Assembly: GCF_900109285.1 (NCBI RefSeq)
Contig: NZ_FNZQ01000002.1
Coordinates: 310,001-374,000 of the forward strand
DNA: 64,000 nt
From: Jannaschia helgolandensis
Lineage (GTDB): Bacteria; Pseudomonadota; Alphaproteobacteria; Rhodobacterales; Rhodobacteraceae
Direction: 5' to 3'
The translations under genes and the position numbers were made by a program. The notes under the pieces are model-generated. The model saw nothing but the letters and a program-made list of their open reading frames with translations. It was not told the DNA's origin and did no database searches. Below, piece by piece: positions 60,813 through 64,000 of this stretch; position 1 is the stretch's first letter; each line of letters begins with the position of its first letter.

Positions 60813-61724
60813 ATGGACCACAGAACCTTCCTCACAACCATTCCGCCCGCCGAACGGACCCGTCTTACGGCCCTGTCCGACCGCGCCGGACTTACGCATC
60901 TGTCGGGCCACCTCGCCCTGATCGGACTGCTGGCCGGTGCCGTTTTCGTCAAGGTGCCTGGCTGGCCGGTTCTGATGCTGCCGCTGGGCATCGTGCTGAT
61001 TTTCCTGTTCACGCTGCAGCACGAAACCACACATCAGACGCCGTTTCGCAATCGCGCGCTGAACGAATGGGTTGGACGGTTTTGCGGGCTGATCCTGCTG
61101 CTGCCGCCGACGTGGTTCCGCCTGTTCCATCTTGCGCATCACCGCCATACGCAGGACCTGGCGAACGACCCGGAACTGGCCACGCCCAAACCGAAAACGC
61201 GGGCGCAATACATACTGCACATAAGCGGCCTGCCGGTCTGGCGGACGATGATCGGGACGTTACTCCGCAATGCGACGGGGCGCGCCGAATATGCGTATGT
61301 ACAGCCCTCCCGTCTTGCGCACGTCCGGGACGAGGCGCGTTTGATGCTGGGTCTCTATGCATTCGCCCTGACCGCCAGTCTTGCCGAAGGCAGCTTCATT
61401 CTGCTCTGGGTCTGGATCATGCCGATGCTGCTGGGACAGCCGTTCCTGCGCCTGTATCTGCTGGCAGAACACGGGCGATGTGCCACGGTTGCGAACATGT
61501 TGGAAAATACCCGGACGACACTGACCAATCGTGCGGTGCGCTGGATCGCGTGGAACATGCCATATCACACCGAACACCACGTCTGGCCAACCGTCCCGTT
61601 TCACCGCCTGCCCGAATTGCACCGCCTGATGCACCCGCATCTGGCTGAGGTCACGCCGGGCTACGTCCCCTTTCATCGCGAGTTGATCCGAGAATTATCC
61701 ACCGGAGTCCCAGATGCACATTGA
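60813..61724 (+). CDS. Fatty acid desaturase
   Basis: A 303-residue membrane di-iron desaturase. The three His boxes are HETTH, HLAHHRH and HTEHH (AWNMPYHTEHHVWPTVPFHRL). Hydrophobic pairs flank them (LALIGLLAGAVFV; PVLMLPLGIVLIFLF; a later pair near LYAFALTASLAEGSFILLW). Introduces a double bond into a membrane lipid or related acyl chain; the substrate is unclear. Its stop lies inside the next gene's first codons (11-base overlap), so the two are an operon. Confidence 0.9.
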   Translation: MDHRTFLTTIPPAERTRLTALSDRAGLTHLSGHLALIGLLAGAVFVKVPGWPVLMLPLGIVLIFLFTLQHETTHQTPFRNRALNEWVGRFCGLILLLPPTWFRLFHLAHHRHTQDLANDPELATPKPKTRAQYILHISGLPVWRTMIGTLLRNATGRAEYAYVQPSRLAHVRDEARLMLGLYAFALTASLAEGSFILLWVWIMPMLLGQPFLRLYLLAEHGRCATVANMLENTRTTLTNRAVRWIAWNMPYHTEHHVWPTVPFHRLPELHRLMHPHLAEVTPGYVPFHRELIRELSTGVPDAH

Positions 61725-62862
61725 TCCTTTCGGCGTCGAGATGTGGATGAACGCGCATGAAAACGACTGTGACCACAACCTTGCGGAAACCTGCGTCACC
61801 AGCCTGACGCTGGAGGAACTTCTGCATCTGTCGGGACGGAATGCGACGGCCCTGTCTCAGCTTTTGCCGCTCAAGCTGACCTATGGCGCGATCGAGGGGT
61901 CGGACGGACTGCGGGATGCCATTGCCGGGCTTTACGCTGCAAAAACGCGCAACGATATCCTTGTGACCCACGGCACCGCCGGAGCGAATGCGCTGGTATG
62001 GGCAGCGCTGGTCGGGCCGGATGATCCTGTCGTAAGCCTTGTGCCAACCTATCAGCAACACATTTCGATCCCAGAAAGTCTGGGCGCCAAGGTCACGAAG
62101 GTTCAACTGAGCGCCGCTGACCGTTGGTTGCCGGACATGGAAGCGCTCGCCGCCGCCGTGACGCCAGCCACCCTGGTCATCGCTCTGACCAACCCGAACA
62201 ACCCAACCGGATCGCTGATCGACCGCGCAGGATTGGAGAAGATCGCCGAAATCGCGCGCATCGGTCAGGGTGGAGCGGGTGCGTGGGTTCTGGTGGATGA
62301 AGTCTATCGAGGATCGGCGCAGGACGATGACGGCATGGGTCCGTCCATCGCCGATCTCTATGATCGCGGCATTTCGACGGCCGGAATGTCGAAAGTATTC
62401 TCGCTGGCCGGCCTGCGCCTGGGCTGGATCTGCGCCCCCGCTGATGTGTTGCAGGCGGTGTCGCATCACCGCGACTACAATACGATCTCGGTCGGCATGA
62501 TCGACGACCATCTGGCCACGCTGGCGCTTGGCGCGAGAGATCGCATTCTGGCCCGATCCCGCGAAATCACGCGCGGAAATCTTACGCTTTTGTCCGGTTG
62601 GATGGCGTCTGAACCGGCCCTGAACTGGGTGCGCCCCACTGCGGGCACGACCGCGCTGATCCGATATGATTTGGACATCCCATCCGAACAGCTCTGCCTC
62701 GATCTGCTGGCTGAAGAAGGCGTGCTGTTCACGCCCGGCGCGGTCATGGGGGTCGAGGGCACGGTGCGGATCGGCTTTGCCAACGACCCGGCGGCAATGC
62801 GCGGCGGTTTGCCCAAGGTGTCGGCCTTCCTGCGGCGCAGACGGTCCATGACCCAGACTTAA
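61714..62862 (+). CDS. PLP-dependent aminotransferase, class I/II
   Basis: A 382-residue fold-type I PLP enzyme. Recognisable parts are THGTAGANALVWAAL, NPNNPTGSLID, the substrate/PLP region VLVDEVYRG and the PLP Lys in STAGMSKVFSLAGLRLGW, with Arg in VRIGFAND near the end. It resembles capreomycidine-synthase-like class I/II enzymes as much as standard aminotransferases. It overlaps the desaturase gene by 11 bases. Donor and acceptor cannot be predicted; the pairing with a desaturase hints at an amino-lipid or other modified amino acid. Confidence 0.87.
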   Translation: MHIDPFGVEMWMNAHENDCDHNLAETCVTSLTLEELLHLSGRNATALSQLLPLKLTYGAIEGSDGLRDAIAGLYAAKTRNDILVTHGTAGANALVWAALVGPDDPVVSLVPTYQQHISIPESLGAKVTKVQLSAADRWLPDMEALAAAVTPATLVIALTNPNNPTGSLIDRAGLEKIAEIARIGQGGAGAWVLVDEVYRGSAQDDDGMGPSIADLYDRGISTAGMSKVFSLAGLRLGWICAPADVLQAVSHHRDYNTISVGMIDDHLATLALGARDRILARSREITRGNLTLLSGWMASEPALNWVRPTAGTTALIRYDLDIPSEQLCLDLLAEEGVLFTPGAVMGVEGTVRIGFANDPAAMRGGLPKVSAFLRRRRSMTQT

Positions 62863-63083
62863 ATCCGATGGAAACCGACGGCTTTGTCACAACATCTCCC
62901 GCTGCACGACTGCGCGGCACGACCGGGTGACTCCATCGTGTGATTGGTCCCGACAACGGACCCTGTTGATCCGAACAGGCCCCAGCCAGTTCAAGATCGG
63001 ACCCCCCGTGCGCGATTGAACAAGCCCGGAAATTCGCTGATCGTCGGACAGCGAAGCAACAGCAAGACCAAGCAAAGGGGATT

Positions 63084-63737
63084 TTGTTGAGAATTATTTG
63101 CGTCCTTGTCGGAAGCATTTTGGCCAGCTCGCTGCTGACGGCCCTGCTCGTGCAGAGCGGGCTGGACTGGAGATATTTCGTCTGGATACAGAATAGCCGT
63201 GCCGTGGGGCTTCTGCCATTGGCGGATCGGGTCGGATATGTTGCCCCGGTTCTGGTGTCTCTGGGTCTGGCTGCGGTCGCAACCGTCGCGCCGCGGCGGG
63301 GCGCTTGGTCGCTGACTGGGGCGTCGGTTGCCGCCGCTTTGGGCGGTCTTGCGGTGTCTATGGCACTAAAATCGGTTACCGGTCGGATGTCACCGCCCCA
63401 TCATGCCTTCGGTGCCGGTCTTGCAGGGGCCGACAACAGTGCGGCCTTTCAGTTCGGGTTCCTCAATCAACCGCTTATCGGCGGCTGGCCATCGTCCCAT
63501 GCAACGGTCGCCTTCGCCGTCCTTGTTGCGCTGGTGCTTCTTGCCCGGCGGAGAACTTATGTGGTGATCTTCGGAACGCCGCTTGCACTTTTCATCGGTC
63601 TGGGGGTCAGCTTTGGCTATCACTGGCTGTCCGAGTTCGCGTCGGGCATCCTGATTGGCAGCGCGGTGGGATATGCTGTGGCGCAAGGCCTGGGCGGACC
63701 GGACTTTCGCACCGACGAATCGACGGATCAGACATAG
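63084..63737 (+). CDS. PAP2-like membrane phosphatase with altered motifs
   Basis: A 217-residue protein with about five or six helices. The three PAP2 regions are visible: KSVTGRMSPP, PSSHATVAFA and GYHWLSEFASG. However, the Arg of the KX6RP motif is replaced, the Ser-Arg of the third motif is missing, and its Asp is Glu. The middle PSxH motif is conserved. It may be a divergent or inactive lipid phosphatase. Start TTG 63084 is preceded by AAAGGGG. It follows the aminotransferase gene by about 220 bases. Confidence 0.75.
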   Translation: MLRIICVLVGSILASSLLTALLVQSGLDWRYFVWIQNSRAVGLLPLADRVGYVAPVLVSLGLAAVATVAPRRGAWSLTGASVAAALGGLAVSMALKSVTGRMSPPHHAFGAGLAGADNSAAFQFGFLNQPLIGGWPSSHATVAFAVLVALVLLARRRTYVVIFGTPLALFIGLGVSFGYHWLSEFASGILIGSAVGYAVAQGLGGPDFRTDESTDQT

Positions 63738-63792
63738 TCTGAGACCGTCAACAACGGCTTGCAAAACTGGCGAGTTTCTGCCAGCATGCCGA

Positions 63793-64000
63793 ATGGTTGG
63801 GCGGTTTTTATCTCTTGTAATACTGTCTGCGTTGCTTCTCTCGGGGTACGGCGCAACACGCATGGCTCTGGCAATGCGGACCGGGCCAGTCGCCTTGATC
63901 TCCGACAGCACAGTCAACGACGTCTCGTCATCGGCGGTTTCTCTACTCGAAACCCAGGTGTGTCCGATGATGACCAAGTCTACGTCCTGCAGCACCGCCG
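63793..64000 (+). CDS. Possible exported protein, 3'-truncated by window edge
   Basis: A frame starting at ATG 63793 encodes a typical signal peptide (GRFLSLVILSALLLSGYGAT) and runs open to the window end, with Cys residues near the end (CPMMTKSTSCSTA). A frame on the other strand is also open here, so this is tentative. No family is recognised. Confidence 0.35.
   Translation, partial: MVGRFLSLVILSALLLSGYGATRMALAMRTGPVALISDSTVNDVSSSAVSLLETQVCPMMTKSTSCSTA

Noticed and set aside
63390-63995. 201-residue minus-strand frame at the window end
   Set aside because: Mostly opposite the PAP2-like gene, with no family features; the signal-peptide frame on the + strand is more plausible for the last 200 bases.
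1-64000. tRNA, rRNA, riboswitch or replication origin
   Set aside because: I looked through the intergenic stretches and recognised no cloverleaf, rRNA or riboswitch core; short or unusual RNAs could be missed without a covariance search.

Overview
The window looks like a chromosomal piece of an alphaproteobacterium of the Rhodobacteraceae (Roseobacter/Paracoccus type). It is GC-rich. It carries a divergent DUF6456/DUF6477 pair that I know mainly from Rhodobacterales, a non-pyrrolysine MttB homologue, a LsrACDB/RhaSTPQ-type sugar importer and a cytochrome bd operon with a DUF2474 peptide. I saw no rRNA, tRNA, CRISPR array, phage genes or intact insertion sequence.

Layout. (1) 0-6 kb, core genes: the 3' part of citrate synthase, the DUF6456/DUF6477 pair, an MttB-family methyltransferase and GMP synthase. 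(2) 6-21.7 kb, a carbohydrate catabolic island: a Gfo/Idh/MocA oxidoreductase, a possible transposase scar, then a divergent regulon. A TIM-barrel isomerase and a SorC-type repressor point left. An FGGY kinase, thiamine-dependent E1 alpha and beta, an AcoC-like lipoyl/alpha-beta-hydrolase E2, a complete sugar ABC importer, DhaK and DhaL point right, mostly joined by ATGA overlaps. A perfect 16-bp palindrome lies between the two arms. This is the best candidate for an undescribed pathway: an acetoin-dehydrogenase-like complex placed inside a sugar kinase regulon.

(3) 22-36 kb, a copper/zinc island. A leftward operon encodes DUF411, a small membrane peptide, two thioredoxin-like proteins, a membrane protein, a 28-residue Met-rich peptide, SCO and CcdA, which suggests periplasmic copper and thiol delivery to cytochrome oxidase. 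CtaG and PCu(A)C are nearby. Three cation-diffusion facilitators, a MerR regulator, MgtC, a zinc-finger protein and a Zn/Cd P-type ATPase follow. Three promoters (PCuAC, the Zn ATPase and an L,D-transpeptidase) share the 12-mer TTGAAGCTCTAG with a 19-bp spacer, so the MerR regulon can be read directly from the DNA.

(4) 37.5-46 kb, a tight operon: DUF5676, a DUF3141 PhaC-like alpha/beta hydrolase with a Cys-Asp-His triad, DUF2933, acetate kinase, phosphotransacetylase and a FabI paralogue, then a CopB/SilP-like copper ATPase. (5) 46-55 kb, respiratory and stress genes: an APC permease, DUF302, a cytochrome c, an ECF sigma factor with a Cys-containing tail, a CBS/BON protein broken by one stop codon, and cydAB-DUF2474-yrhK. 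FNR/FixK-like boxes occur here. (6) 55.7-64 kb, membrane and carbon-storage genes: cardiolipin synthase, an EEP phosphatase, 3-hydroxybutyrate dehydrogenase, DedA, a broken MprF-type flippase, a fatty acid desaturase, an aminotransferase and an atypical PAP2 protein.

From 29 to 61 kb at least five genes are broken (a ZIP transporter, lspA, a beta-propeller protein, the CBS/BON protein and an MprF-type flippase), so this accessory region seems to be decaying. All functions are read from motifs and family memory without database searches.
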